From positions 434,001-498,000 of the forward strand of contig JAXDDX010000045.1 in the NCBI GenBank assembly GCA_034670405.1: 64,000 bases of DNA, given 5' to 3'. Below the pieces are notes generated by a model. The model was not told the origin of the DNA and did not search any database. It saw nothing but the letters and a program-made list of their open reading frames with translations. A program made the translations under genes and the position numbers. Shown here piece after piece: positions 47,101 through 57,700 of the stretch. The first letter of the stretch is position 1; each line of letters starts with the position of its first letter. The stretch comes from Hoplostethus atlanticus. Its lineage: Eukaryota > Chordata > Actinopteri > Trachichthyiformes > Trachichthyidae.

Positions 47101-48640
47101 CCTCGAATTCTGGACACTGTGTTGAGCATGCTCAGTTTAGCTCTGTATGCTGTGGAAACATAAACACATTCACTCCATGTAGAAACACGGGATACTTTAT
47201 TATTATTAGTAGTAATAGTAGTAACACTACTAATAGTAGTAGTAGTTGTAGTAGTATTGTGGTATCTATTATTATAATTGTAGTTTTAACAGTACCTGGG
47301 TTTGGATGGAGAAACTCTGTAGTTCTGGACAGCAGCTCAACCAGCAGAGTCTGGATCACATCAACACTCTGTAGGAGAGAGAGAGAGAGAGAGAGAGAGA
47401 TTATTATTATTATTCATATTGTTGTAACTGTTGTATTTGTTGGTTTGTCATTACTTGTACTTCTATGTTTGCTTTGGCAATAAAAGTCTTCATGACAATA
47501 AAACTCATTAAAATGACAATTGACAAATTGAGAGAGAGAGAGAGAGAGAGAGCGCACAGAGGTCTCTCTACCTTCTCCATCTTCAGGAAGTCTTCATCCA
47601 GTCTGGTTCCTTCAACTCCCATCAGCCTCTCATTCAGCAGCTGGGGGAACAGCAAATCTAGTACAACTAGTTCTACAGACCAGTCAGATGACTCACTGAA
47701 TCTGAGGATCTGGGTTCAACCCCTCACCCTGCTGAAGTGTCCTTGAGCAAGACACCGAACCCTACCACTGACCTCTGACCTCAATCTGGTCTGTCAAAGA
47801 ATGGTTCATGAAGTTACTTTAATATACCAGTTCATTTCACAGTTCACATTGTAAAGCTATCAGTACACTTAAAGCAGATCATACTCAAACCAAATATGCA
47901 TTCCTACCCCCTCCCATACTGCAGAAACATACATTTGACTTTATTTTAGTGGTGTAATAATGTTTTTTTGTGTTAATTAAAGGGCGGGACGGAAGAAGCA
48001 CGCAGGGCGACAGACTTCATCTGAACTTGTTTTAGTGAGGAAACAGACAAACAGGGCTAAACTTTCCCACCAAGCATCTGTTCTCTGACCCTCCTGAACT
48101 TCACCTGCAGGTCATACCGCGCACGCGCAGTAAAGTGTTCGACGAGATAAAGTTTAAAAAAACAACAAAAAACTGACATTCTACCAATAGTAAACTAAAT
48201 AGTCACATAAAACAAATATCGTTCAAATATAAATCTAATGATTCCCATATTATATTTAGAGATACTGAATGTTTCAAAATTATAAAAATGTCCAAAATAC
48301 GAAGCCTGTTTGTACATTTAAATGACGTTTATTGATATAGCCTACTGAATATTGAAGATACATTTATTCCTATGCGCTGCTGACAACAAATATCTGCAAG
48401 AATTTCTATTTCGGCCACTGGTGAGAAATGATCCATATTATTATTGAAGGATGGATCCACTCTGGAATCTAGCAGGATGTCGCAGTAAAGCAAGAGGACC
48501 CAGTGGGTGGTTCACCCTGAGGTATAACGGAATATGAATCTACTGTGTAACATCTGCCCGCTTCTTCCCGGTTCGGCCCGGTTCGGCCCGGTTACCTGGC
48601 TGGCTTTGTGGAACTGCTTCTTCATCCCGGAGACAGACAT
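44178..48640 (-). CDS. Endophilin-A (SH3GL family), divergent paralogue
   Basis: Ten minus-strand exons: 48640-48596, 47640-47572, 47368-47296, 47149-47006, 46704-46571, 46352-46194, 45866-45763, 45178-45054, 44889-44836, 44389-44178. They join in phase to 372 aa (human SH3GL1 is 368). Residues 1-245 are an N-BAR domain: amphipathic start [57 protein letters not shown] and [21 protein letters not shown] 55-residue polar linker follows. The C-terminal SH3 (about 312-368) has [32 protein letters not shown] and [10 protein letters not shown]. Endophilins bend membrane and recruit dynamin and synaptojanin through the SH3 domain in endocytosis. Several BAR residues depart from SH3GL1-3 ([37 protein letters not shown]), so the paralogue is left open. 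Confidence 0.92.
44424..44755. repeat. 27/30-bp minisatellite in endophilin intron 9
   Basis: About eleven copies of agatgtttggtggaagatgt tggactgagg (spaced), some lacking the final agg (27 bp). The array sits 35 bp upstream (gene sense) of the SH3 exon. All unit lengths are multiples of three, so frames stay open on both strands; none of them runs into the SH3 frame. Confidence 0.95.
47381..47402. repeat. (ga)n microsatellite
   Basis: About ten ga units next to endophilin exon 3. A second ga run lies at 47530-47552 beside exon 2. Confidence 0.9.
47690..47785 (+). mobile_element. SINE fragment (tRNA-derived body)
   Basis: Box-B-like gggttcaacccc is followed by gaagtgtccttgagcaagac accgaaccc (spaced), a segment recurrent in fish tRNA-type SINEs. 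The 5' half is not recognisable. It lies in endophilin intron 1. Confidence 0.6.
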
Positions 48641-48904
48641 CCTCCCCACCGTCAGGACGGCGGACCGGAGGGAAACACCGGTATCAGCGCACCCGCCGGA
48701 TGGCAACAGTCTCCATCCCGTCTGAGAGGCTCCGTCCCCCGCAGAGAATCACTGCGCTGAGTTTTCACAGCCCAGGGTGGCGAAAACAACGACTTAAATT
48801 GTTGCCTGTCCCTTTAAGAAGTTTAGAGCCTTTACAGCTTGATTATAAATGTCTATATCTAGATGATATAGTAGTGCAATAATAGACACGTATAATAGAC
48901 AGGC

Positions 48905-49285
48905 TGTACTGTAAATGTCAACAAGTTCAATTCTTGTACAGTACAATTGGAGTGATTCTGTATTCTATCATGAATACTTTTCATATTTTTTTGTATATTT
49001 TACATCAAACATATTTTCATTATTTTGTCCGTGTCACAGTTTGTTGTACTGCTGTTATTTTGCACAACCTCATAATGCTGTAATTGATCCATTAATTCAT
49101 GTATTTCATACATTGATACATTGATACATTCCTATATTTCTACCTAACATGTTCTAGTGTTGTAATTATAGGCTATTTAATACCTCGTTTGTTCTATTCT
49201 TGTTTATATTCTACTTTTCTTTGCTGTACTCAGTTTCCCCACAAGGATCCATAAAGCTTCATCTGATCTTATTTTATGTTACTTC
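48905..49285 (+). mobile_element. LINE/SINE 3' tail fragment, copy 3
   Basis: Ends with ccccacaaggatccataaag then cttcatctgatcttatttta. Words such as ttttgcacaacctcat and ttctttgctgta match, in reverse, the copies at 23646-23995 and 20043-20330. Confidence 0.65.
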
Positions 49286-49328
49286 TGATGTTGCAACGGG
49301 ACTTCATTTCCCATGAGCGCTCGGATAT

Positions 49329-49358
49329 GTCACGTGACATTCACGTGACGTCACGTGT
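49329..49358. promoter_or_regulatory. Triple CACGTG / CRE promoter cluster of commd9
   Basis: CACGTG occurs at 49331-49336, 49342-49347 and 49352-49357. The first is embedded in the palindrome gtcacgtgac, the CLEAR/E-box form bound by TFEB and USF-type bHLH-Zip factors. A tgacgtca (CRE) at 49346-49353 overlaps the second and third. The cluster lies 6-34 bp before the commd9 start codon. Factor identity is inferred. Confidence 0.7.
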
Positions 49359-49362
49359 CATC

Positions 49363-51151
49363 ATGGCTACTTCTGTTTCCAGCGAACATTTCTCTTCCTT
49401 ACAGCTTCTTCTGAAGGTAAAGTTTAATTAAACCTGTTTTTTTTACATGCAGCTTCTGAACTTGAAGTTTTCTTCTGTATTTTTCTCCAGGCCGTTTGGT
49501 TTTATTAACCAGTTTACTGTCGAACATTACAGCAGCGTCTCCATTAGCTGTCCTGCCCTCACCAGGCTTGACACAACTCAAACTAGTTCATCATGAACAG
49601 GGATTTATTGCAGTAGGGCTTGGCGACATGGACAAAACTAATGTCACGATAACACTTCATTTTGATATGGATGTTGTAACGATATCTGCCAACATATACA
49701 AAATCACGGTAAAGGATCAAGTTGCTGTTCATCGCATTGAACTGCATGGTAACACAAATGATCATAAACCTGTCATTCTCAAATAATATTCCCAAATTTG
49801 CTGTGAGATTTGAGTTTTTAGTTTAATTGATTTTTTATCGTGAATTTAGATATAATTGTGTATCACGATCACTCGATATAATTATTTGCTCTATGTAAAA
49901 GATGATAAATGATAATATTAAATTATATAAACCCAACTAAACTCACTTTACCCTGCTTTTTATTTGCAGAATAGTTTACCACCTTTTAAGACTTTTATGA
50001 GTTAAATTCATAGTATACATCATAAGAAGTAGCATCAAACCTGTGAAATGATATACGTACAGTATAACAGTAGTGAACATTAACGTTTTGTCTCCTGAAC
50101 GCCCTGAGGCTCCATCCAAAGACGCTGTGAGGGAAGTGTGTGTTCAGAGTCACCGAGCCCCGACCCGCCGACTGGCCGAGTCCACCGCAGCAGCCTTCAG
50201 CATCCCTGCAGCCCAGGCTGCTCAGGTACCTGTGTGTGTGTGTGTGTGTGTGTAGTGTCGACGAGATGAGTCAACGTTGAAAAACTCTACATCTAGCTGC
50301 TTCTAGGTAGTTCTTTGAACTGTTTTTAATGCTTCATTCACTGAAAGTGATCGATACTGTCAGTGCAGTCTGTGAGTTGAACACCAGAGAGCATCCTGCA
50401 CCCAAACAAGGCCTTTATACCACCAGGAAGAAGAACACAGATGGATGAAAGTACTGGACTGATTGAAGAGTATTAGGGCCAATTTAGAGAAACAAATAAA
50501 AGAAGAGGATTTATCTCATCCTGTCTAACTGAACTATACCTTCATGTCCATTGAATCTACTCTGACAATCATAAACTACACCAATAATGTAATTCTTTGA
50601 TCTGCATCCTCCACATAACACACCTTTTGGCCTCCATCATGATTCAACCCACTGAGTTACATGTCAGAAAGATCAGCTGGACCTGTCTGTCTCTCCTCCA
50701 GTTGGTCCAGTCTCTCCACATCCTGTCTCACCACGTCCTCTTCCACAACCTCAGCTCGCCAGACCAGATCCTCGCTCTGTTCCCCGAATCCTTCCACTCC
50801 AGTCTGAAGAACCTGATCACCAAGATCCTGCTGGAGCACTGGTTGGTTTACCGTTCATGACTCTCCTTTCTATTGGTTGGTTTACCGTTTATTTCTCTCC
50901 TTCCTATTGGTTGGTTTACTGTTCATTACCAGTTGCTTGTAATGTTGTTGCTCTGGGAATTGAAGCTCATTCTCCCGTTGTCTCAGAGTCACAGGAATGA
51001 TAAAATGTGACGTAGTGACACCGTCGGCTCACACCAACGATCTGATTTTTATTTTTCAGTCCAACATGGAGAACTGAGGCTCTCGGGAATCCAAGTAAGT
51101 GGATTCTAGGTTCATTTTCTATCTAAGGGATGCTGTGTGTGTTAGGCTCTA

Positions 51152-51214
<63 letters not shown>

Positions 51215-51556
51215 GTCTCCCTACCCCAGCTGAAGGAGTTGGACTGGAGAGTTGACATGGTGACCGGTTCAGACTCGGTCAGTCGTATGTCCGTCCCGAC
51301 CTGCCTGGTCCAGATCAAGGTTGGCGTGAACTCACACTCGTATATTCTGATGTTTCTAGTGTGTGTCCGTCTGTGTGATATTCTGTCCGTCTGTGTGATA
51401 TTGTATTGGTTTGGTTTGCAGATGGAGGACTCATGTCCCGCAGCAGGTGAATCTGTGTCCTCGGTGACGGTGGAGCTGAGCAGGGAGTCTCTGGACACCA
51501 TACTGGACGGACTGGGACGCATCCGGGACCAGCTGTCTGTGGTCGCTGGGAAATGA
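49363..51556 (+). CDS. commd9: COMM domain-containing protein 9
   Basis: Six exons: 49363-49416, 50109-50225, 50702-50841, 51060-51094, 51216-51319, 51422-51556. They join in phase to 194 aa (human 198). The N-terminal helical part starts MATSVSSEHFSSLQLLLK and runs through LFHNLSSPDQILALFPESF and LKNLITKILLEH. The COMM domain (about 120-194) contains SLPQLKELDWRVDMVTGSDS, SRMSVPTCLVQIK and LDTILDGLGRIRDQLSVVAGK. COMMD9 is a subunit of the COMMD/CCDC22/CCDC93 part of the Commander complex, which drives retriever-dependent recycling of membrane cargo from endosomes. Exon 2 uses the acceptor ccctgag, weaker than usual but required by phase and homology. Intron 1 contains an interspersed repeat starting near 49610. 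Polyadenylation signal at 51892. Confidence 0.96.
49605..49900. mobile_element. Interspersed DNA-element fragment
   Basis: Starts agggcttggcgacatggaca and continues with aatgtcacgataacact and gatatggatgttgtaacgat, words typical of a high-copy fish element. No terminal repeats or coding capacity were identified. It lies in commd9 intron 1. Confidence 0.4.
50231..50253. repeat. (gt)n microsatellite
   Basis: About 11 gt units just after commd9 exon 2. Confidence 0.93.
51154..51207. repeat. (gt)n microsatellite
   Basis: About 27 gt units filling most of the 121-bp commd9 intron 4; it ends 8 bases before the exon 5 acceptor tatatag. Confidence 0.95.
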
Positions 51557-52597
51557 GGACAGCTACTGGTGCACCACTGGGACCAGTAGCACCTGACCAG
51601 CCAATACGCTGCTCACATTAGGCCTCAACTGATAAAAGGTTTCTAAAGATACTGATCAGGATTAAAACTGCAAATAGTTCATATTTTGTGCCAATATTCA
51701 AGATCTCTAAATGTGAGGATTCTCTTTTGACACTTGTGGATTCCTCTCTTCAGTCTGGATCGGTCACTTCCTGTGTGGAGAAGATTCCCCACCAGTGACC
51801 AAACTGACACCAGGATGCGATTTGGACCAATAGGGTGAATCTTCCTGGTTTAGGCTGATAAAACGGATGAAGTGTGGACTAGTGCAGCTTTAATAAAAAG
51901 CTCATATATCAACAAACCAAGACATGGTTGTAACTCGTTGACGTGTTGCTGGTATCCGTCTTGATCGTGTGACTGATCTTTCATATTTGTGTGTAAAATG
52001 CCATGAAGCAGCAGTAATGACACTGGCTACTGTGGATCAGTATAGCGGTCTGTACTGGTCTGTATCCTCAGACAGACATCAGACAGGACAGCTGGTAACA
52101 GTCTGCTACAGTGGATCTTATAACTTGTATATCTCTGATTCTTGTACTCTAAACACTGCACAGTTGTTGTCTCTCTCTCACTCACTGACTCACTCTCTCA
52201 CTCTCACACACACTCTTACTCACACCAGGAATGTTTTTGTACTGAGGATTTATTCTGTCAATAAACAGTGAATACATCAAGACTCGACATCTCAGTTATC
52301 ATGAGTCATTCATGTTTGTGTGCCAACAGAAATCATCATCAGCTCCAGCTAGCGACCCCTAATCATTCTTAATGCTATTACTACTTCATTAGACTCTTAT
52401 TGATCAGTGATAGATCCCGTAATCCACCAGCCACATTCATTGATAATTTCCTACCCTGGTTGATCACACTGCTGACATCACCGTTCAACCAATCACATTA
52501 AAGTTCATCATCAATAGTTCAAGTAGAGATTCATAACAACCTGTTGTTTGTGTCCTGGAGCGATTTACATGAACATTATCAGGTTATAATCAGTTAG

Positions 52598-52628
<31 letters not shown>

Positions 52629-52636
52629 CCGTGTCC
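51557..52636. other. Convergent commd9/fcsk 3' flanks
   Basis: The commd9 3'UTR probably ends near AATAAA at 51892. A second AATAAA lies near 52259, beside a minus-strand AATAAA (52249-52254) usable by fcsk. A (gt)n run is at 52602-52628, a few bases past the fcsk stop. No coding exon seen. Confidence 0.55.
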
Positions 52637-53342
52637 TCAGGATGGTTTCAGGACTGTGATCCCGTCCATGTCCAACTCCACTGAGTGAACACTGAAGTCT
52701 CCAAGACCCTAGGACAGACCAATCAATCATCACTTCAGTGATCATCATGACAACTTATCGGCTAGTTTGGTCTACAGAGTATCAGCTTACTGAGGAGGAC
52801 AGAGAAAGGACTGGGAATCTAACCCACAACCTTCTTTCTGTGCAGCCACAGTGCTAACCACTGAGACGCCATGACGCCCCCGTGTCTGACTCAGTGTACC
52901 CTAATATTACTGATCACATATCAATAATCTACAGGGTGTCTGAAAACTGAACCAGTAGGAAAGCTGCTTGTCAGAAGTGGGATTCAAACCCTCACCTCCA
53001 CCCAGACAGCAGGTCTACACCGGTCTGCCATCCTGACTAGAAACATCTTTTCACACAACCTGTCCTTCCCTGTGGAGAAGCCTTCATCGTCTTCCTGCTT
53101 ACCGGTGTGTTGTTGAGGACCTGGAGTACCGCCTGGTGTTGCCGAGGCTGCCGGGTCAGCAGGAAGAGGAACCCCCCCCCCGCCGGCCCCGGCCTGGCTC
53201 TGACCCAGAGCGAGAGGCTTCAGGACCTCCATCATGGTCCTCACCAACCCGGGTTCACAACCAGGAACCATCAGCTTCTTCTGCTGCCACGACCGATCCA
53301 GACAGAGGCCTAGTCTGGACAGAGAGCCTGGAGGGAGGGGGA

Positions 53343-53403
<61 letters not shown>

Positions 53404-54669
53404 GGATGATTGGAAACCCAGGGCTGAATGTGAGGGTTCTGTTCTGGTGTATTAACTTGGTTCTGGTGTATTAACCTGGTTCTGTTCTTGTGTATTAACC
53501 CGGTTCTGGTGTATTAACCTGGTTCTGTTCTGGTGCATTAACTTGGTTCTGGTGTATTAACCTGGTTCTGTTCTGGTGTATTAACCCGGTTCTGGTGTAT
53601 TAACCTGGTTCTGTTCTGGTGCATTAACTTGGTTCTGGTGTATTAACCTGGTTCTGTTCTGGTGTATTAACCCGGTTCTGCTGTATTAACCTGGTTCTGT
53701 TCTGGTGTATTAACCAGGTTCTGGTGTATTAACCTGGTTCTATTCTGGTGTATTAACCTGGTTCTGGTTAACAGTCTTACCATCTGAACAGGCTCTGGCG
53801 CATTCCTCGGCGTTGGCCACCAGCTGCTGGGCATTCTGGACCATGGAGGGCAGACGGCTGTACCAGCTACGCACCACATCCTGGAGAATAACGCCATCAT
53901 CATCATTGTGTAACAAACTGGACCAGTGCCGTTTCTAATCTTCTAAACTGGTTCATGGCCGGTCTGAGGTGACCAGCATCTCTGTACACCACTTCCTCTG
54001 CACTACTTCACTAACTTTCTGTCGACTGGATCCAGGAAAGGAACTTCTCCAGTACTGCAGAACTGTTGAAGAAACTGAATAGACTGGATTTAGAAAAGCA
54101 GAACTAGTTTCTAGTTGGTTGTTTTTACTCAACTAAACAGCTCTTGTGCTAAGAAACTATTTTCTTGGCACTAGCATAGTACTAGAGCCTCATTCTGCCT
54201 TGTTTCAACATACTGACACTTGTTTCTAGAATATTCAGAGACTGAAACTGTATTTGAAGCAAGTGGAATTGTTTCGCTCATTTTAAGAAAAACATTTTTA
54301 GACCCAATACTAGACTACTATCACTTCTGAACTAACCTCTAACAGATGACAAAACAGTACAGCTGACCAGTACAACCACATCCTCCTCCTCCTCCGGTCA
54401 GACTGAAGGACTGACCTGCAGCAGGTTGCGTGCCAGGCGGGTCTTGCCGGTGTAGACCAATAGGAGGTGCTGTTCCAGGGAAACCAGGAAGTCGTCTGGA
54501 GGACTGAGACGTTCCACTTCCACCTGCAGGGGGAGCGACGCTTTGGAGCGACCCACCTTGACTCCGCCCACCAGACCTCCTACCTGGTCCTGCCAGCCTC
54601 CTCCTGGTGGAGGAGAGGAGTTGAGAGGAGGATAAAAACAACATCGACTTTGAACAACAGAACTACTGC

Positions 54670-54767
<98 letters not shown>

Positions 54768-57700
54768 GGTTAGTATCTGTTCCAGGTGTAGGACAGCGTG
54801 GATGAGGGAGTCGGTGTCGTAAGTTCGGCCGGTACATCTGTAGACAGCAGCCAGCAGCGCCCCCGCCAGGATGCTGCTGGTACCTGCAGGATGACAGGAC
54901 ATCAACTTCTGACCTCCTTACCTTCTGACCTCCTTATCATCTGACCTTCTGAGGTTTTTTGTATTCTTGGTAGTAGATGTTGGGCTTCTCACCCAGTCCA
55001 GATCCGGTGGGAAGTATTGACCAGCTGTGGAGCTCCACCCCCCCCTCCCCACCGCTGCATCAGCTGATCTCCCAGAGGATGTTGGGAGGAGAGAGACACC
55101 AGACCACTGCACACACACACCGCCTTCAGCAGGGCTCCTACAAAACACACACATATCACTGATCCTGTCCATCCCATAACATCCCATAGTAACCTGTCCA
55201 TCCCATAATCCTATCCATCCCACAGTAACCTGTCCATCCAATAGTAACCAGTTTAATCCCATAGTAACCATGGTTACCAGGTGCATGAGGCTGACAGTGG
55301 TCCTTCAAGTCATCCAGGCTTTCACACACCGTCTCCGTGGAAACCCCACTGTCCCGCCCTCCAGTGTGGCTGACCAATAGGAGGCGGGGCTCTCTGATGC
55401 GACAGGCCCTGGCACCAATCGGACGCTTCCCATCCACCTTCACTGCAACGTTGGTTACTGAGCCGCCGAGCTCAAAGGCAATGGGCGGGGTATCGCTCCA
55501 GCCACCTAAAAACAGACGGTGGTACTTTTTAAAGGATAGTAGGAAACACAGGAACTAGAGTTGTGTTGTCTTGCTAACCTTTGAGATTGAATAAAGATCA
55601 CCAAGGTTAAAACAGAAGCAGCATTCCTATATGGAGAAAAGCCTTTCCGTGTAATTGGACGATTTATTTTCTCTTAATCCCATCTCAGGTTTTCACTGGG
55701 CGAGTTCCTTCAAGACAATCTCATGTAAACTGCCAGCTGCCTCTCCAAAAAAGTGTTTAGATCCGGTAAATGGTCTTGGTGAATGAGTAAAAAGATACTC
55801 AACTCAGGAGGAGAAAATAAAGCCTATTCAAATCCACTTTCCAAGGCCTTTAAGCTCTTGGTTGACTGAATGAGAAATGAGGCTGGATCCTCTAGATTTT
55901 AGAAATATTGGATGATGAACTACAAGTAGTGATCTTAATCCAAGATGGATTTGTGGCATTTGTAACATTGTAATTGACACCCAAGCATTTCTCAAACTAC
56001 ACAGCTTTCTAACGGGACTGACACAACCTCATGGTGCTAGCAGTGTTGTGGTCAACTCACCTGCCAGGTCCACCCTGGCCGGACACTCCACTTCCTGCCA
56101 TTCTTCTAGGGGCGGCACCTCACCTTGGCCAATGGAGACGAACCTCTGTGATGACATCACAGCTTGTCGCAGCAGCACCTGGCCGGCGCCCTCATAGTGC
56201 CGTGCCGCCCGAACCAGCAGGTCCGGCCTGTAGGGGGCAGTCACAGCCAATGCAGTTCATTATCCAGCTACTAGAGGCACTTTTCCGTTTTAGCCACTTT
56301 TAGCAAACTCAAAGCGGTTCTAGCCCCGCCCCTTCTCACCTGCTGAGCCAATGAGCTCTCTGCGTGGCAAGTGTGTGGATGCCCCCCTTCAGGTCCCCCT
56401 GCTCTAACAGGAGGTAGGCGGAGCTCCAGGCCTTGTTAGCAGCCGGCCCGCTCCTCAGCCCCCCTCGGCCCTCCCCCGCAATGCACACCAACACATCAGC
56501 AATACAGGACAGACAACGAGCGGCCACGCCCAGCTGTGCCCCTGGCCCCGCCCTTGGATCTGGCTCCACCCCCAACTCCACTTTGCTGCCCACAGCGACT
56601 GGAAAAAGAGATTGGTTGGGGCGAGGGGAGGGGCAGGGAGGGAAACAGGGAAAGTTCATTAGAGACAAAGTGAAGTCAAAATGACTTTTCCACCTTATTT
56701 TCCTAATTACTTTTCCTTTCTGGAAACACGCAGAATTTCCAGATTTTTGCTGCATCACGTGTCAGTATCCCCAATATAACAATCCCTTCCTCACCCCTCC
56801 CATCATATGAAACCTGAAAGTTGGCAACTTTCAAAGCATCAGAGTGGCGACACTGAAGACAAACCCTCCATCTCCTCTTCCTCTTCCTCGGTTTGGTCCC
56901 CTGCTTCTCCAATAACAGGCTAGCAGTCACTTTGTACACTATGATTTGAAAAAGCACTTTTCAAGTTTCCTGTCATTATTACTGTGGACCAACTCACTGC
57001 AGTCCAGTGTTTCCAGCAGCGCCCCCTGCTGGCCTCCCAGCACCACGGCCCTGAAGCAAGGCAGCAGGCAGGCATCTGTGCGATTTGTCAGGGTGTCAAT
57101 CACCCTCCTCCTTCCCGCGAGGAACAGTAACTCCTCCCTCCATCGGAGCTCCGCCTCCTGGTGGGTGAGTGACAGCACCTCCTTCAGCGATAGCCTCCAC
57201 GCCTCCCTCCACTTCCTCAGGGAGCTGCCGTCGCCCCACTCCAGCAGCCAGCCGACGCCTCCCTCCAGACCCACAGCGCCTCCTCTGGGGTGGAGGACCG
57301 GGAAGAGGCGAGCCTCCAGGAGGGAGCGCTGTCCTCCTGTAACCCACAACTCCTCAGGCCTGAGGAGAGGAGAGGAGAGGAGAGGAGAGGAGAGGAGAGG
57401 AAACATTGAACATGAAATGAAAGTAATAGCAGAAATAAGAGCAGCGTTGATACCAGTGATGTTCTTCATATAAAGATGAAATATGAATCTCAGAGAATTA
57501 AAGCTGCACTAGTCAACATTTCAATGTAAACCTCCAGCCATCTTCTCAGTCTGAACCAGGAAGTGATGCTCCAACAGAGCAGAGCGTCCCAATAGATTCT
57601 CCCTATTGGCCCAAAATAAATCCTGGTGTCGGTTTGGTCACTGGTGGGAAATCTTCTCCACACAGGAAGTGATGAATCCAAACATGCGGCGTTGCCTAGT

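Larger units (their letters stand above)
48641..49362. other. Divergent endophilin/commd9 intergenic region
   Basis: The two start codons are 722 bp apart and point away from each other. The middle 380 bp are taken by an inverted LINE-tail fragment (48905-49285). A GC-rich block next to endophilin (48641-48790) and the CACGTG-rich block next to commd9 (49300-49362) look like two separate promoters and not one shared one. Confidence 0.6.

Noticed and set aside
54467..54905. Arg/Glu and Leu/Ser repeat frames
   Set aside because: They are translations of the (ga)n run beside fcsk exon 19.
56946..57473. 175-aa plus-strand frame
   Set aside because: Shadow of the large fcsk exon 14 on the minus strand, which matches fucokinase throughout.
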